Assembly (NCBI GenBank): GCA_003224085.1 | Contig: QHYK01000047.1 | Coordinates: 1-64,000 of the forward strand | Origin: Acidobacteriota bacterium | GTDB lineage: Bacteria; Acidobacteriota; Terriglobia; Acidiferrales; UBA7541 | DNA: 64,000 nt | Direction: 5' to 3' | Part shown: positions 63,367 through 64,000 of the stretch, piece by piece | How positions within the stretch are numbered: position 1 is the stretch's first letter | Layout: each line of letters starts with the position of its first letter | Position numbers and translations under genes: made by a program | Notes under the pieces: generated by a model | Database searches by the model: none | Seen by the model: the letters and a program-made list of their open reading frames with translations, nothing else | Told to the model about the DNA's origin: nothing

Positions 63367-64000
63367 TTAATGAAGCCGGCGTCGGAGGTGGGGATTAACG
63401 AGGCAGTCGGCGACACGAACGACTTGGACCATTTCGGGGACATCGTGGACGCGTACGATGTGCGCGCCGTTGAGAATGGACACAGTGATTGTGGCGGCGG
63501 TGCCCCCAATGCGGTCTTGCGGTGGAGCGGGTTTTCCGTTGCGGGCGAGAGTTGTGCCGAGAAAGCCCTTGCGCGAAGTGCCGACGAGCAGCGGGTAGCC
63601 GAGCTTGGCCAGACGGGGAAGCTTTTCGAGCAATTCGTAATTTTGCGCGAAGCTCTTGCCGAAGCCGATGCCGGGATCAAGGACGATTTGAGATTTGAGG
63701 ACGCTAGCCTTGCGTGCAATCGAGACGGATTTGCGCAAACCGCTAATCACGTCCCGCAAAACGTCCCGCGCGAATTTGCCTTTTTGCATGGTGCGCGGCT
63801 CACCGCGCATGTGCATCACGATGAGGGGCACACCGCTGCTCGCAGCGACTTCGGCAATACGCGGATCATTCTTCAGCCCGGAAACATCGTTAATGATTTC
63901 CGCGCCCGCGTCGAGTGCCGCTTCGGCCACTTCAAACTTTTGCGTGTCGATGGAGATCGGGATTTTCAGCCGGTCACGAAGGCCGTGCAAAACCGGAAGG
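63367..64000 (-). CDS. folP: Dihydropteroate synthase FolP (partial, 5' end outside window)
   Basis: About 211 residues of the C-terminal part are present; the N-terminus with the pterin-binding start is beyond the window edge. Visible motifs are PISIDTQKFEVAEAALDAGA, GAEIINDVSGLKNDP, VIMHMRGEPRTMQ, VLDPGIGFGKSFAQNYELL (pterin site) and LVGTSRKGFLG (pABA/pterin loop), then RIGGTAATITVSILNGA and HIVRVHDV. It joins p-aminobenzoate to 6-hydroxymethyl-dihydropterin pyrophosphate in folate synthesis. Same strand as the M28 gene, with 91 bases between. Confidence 0.94.
   Translation of the reverse strand, partial: LPVLHGLRDRLKIPISIDTQKFEVAEAALDAGAEIINDVSGLKNDPRIAEVAASSGVPLIVMHMRGEPRTMQKGKFARDVLRDVISGLRKSVSIARKASVLKSQIVLDPGIGFGKSFAQNYELLEKLPRLAKLGYPLLVGTSRKGFLGTTLARNGKPAPPQDRIGGTAATITVSILNGAHIVRVHDVPEMVQVVRVADCLVNPHLRRRLH

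Noticed and set aside
1-64000. CRISPR arrays, tRNA or rRNA genes, prophage or complete insertion sequences
   Set aside because: Scanned by eye for regularly spaced repeats, tRNA T-loop sequence, rRNA blocks, integrases and phage genes; none seen. An automated scan could still find a diverged tRNA.

Overview
The window looks like a chromosomal piece of an Acidobacteriota bacterium, probably a soil heterotroph of the Koribacter/Solibacter/Sulfotelmatobacter kind. This is inferred from gene content and not from any marker gene. The signs are moderately high GC, a Ser/Thr kinase fused to a TolB/FlgO-like domain and TPRs, a very large secreted BNR/IPT-repeat protein with a lipobox-like membrane tail, a TIGR03118 protein, many Tat/Sec-exported enzymes, and the intergenic repeat that would translate as CHPERSEG. 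No rRNA, tRNA, CRISPR array or prophage was seen. Both window edges cut genes: a PNPOx-like gene on the left and folP on the right.

Layout. 1-9.3 kb: DUF2461, a Tat-exported FMN hydroxy-acid oxidase carrying a CxxCH motif, a beta-lactamase-fold hydrolase, an S10 carboxypeptidase, the peptide/pyruvate transporter pair cstA-ybdD, and a DUF1326 protein. 9.4-18.3 kb: a saccharopine-dehydrogenase-like protein; moaA behind a probable Moco riboswitch with a terminator; nadA behind a structured leader; DUF2203; a DUF255 thioredoxin-like protein; DinB; a membrane metallophosphoesterase. 18.5-27 kb: TIGR03118; a polX remnant; a frameshifted SagB/ThcOx-type dehydrogenase preceded by an unannotated basic 58-aa peptide gene; a Ser/Thr kinase; an amine/amino-acid oxidase facing an APC permease. 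27-40 kb: the giant BNR protein; a three-gene formate dehydrogenase operon; an ECF sigma factor locus; a Sel1 protein.

40-64 kb: assimilatory-type nirA, an IS21 istB remnant, a pentapeptide-repeat membrane protein and a PilZ protein. Then comes a carbon-acid block: acs with an MHS transporter; an MFS transporter with an Ldh2-type dehydrogenase; and, on the other strand, lldP-glcD-glcE-glcF for lactate/glycolate uptake and oxidation. The window closes with a GH133 debranching enzyme, an M28 peptidase whose signal peptide lies on an octamer tandem repeat, and folP.

The most striking system is the formate dehydrogenase at 31.6-36.3 kb. Its catalytic gene contains an in-frame UGA exactly at the family's selenocysteine position, followed by a bacterial SECIS-like hairpin. 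The iron-sulfur N-terminal half of the alpha subunit is encoded as a separate gene at the far end of the operon, after a NuoE-NuoF fusion. Other points for follow-up are the peptide plus SagB pair and the Moco riboswitch. The moaA and fdh genes share molybdenum cofactor chemistry. The acs, lldP/glc and ldh2 loci describe a cell that scavenges small organic acids.
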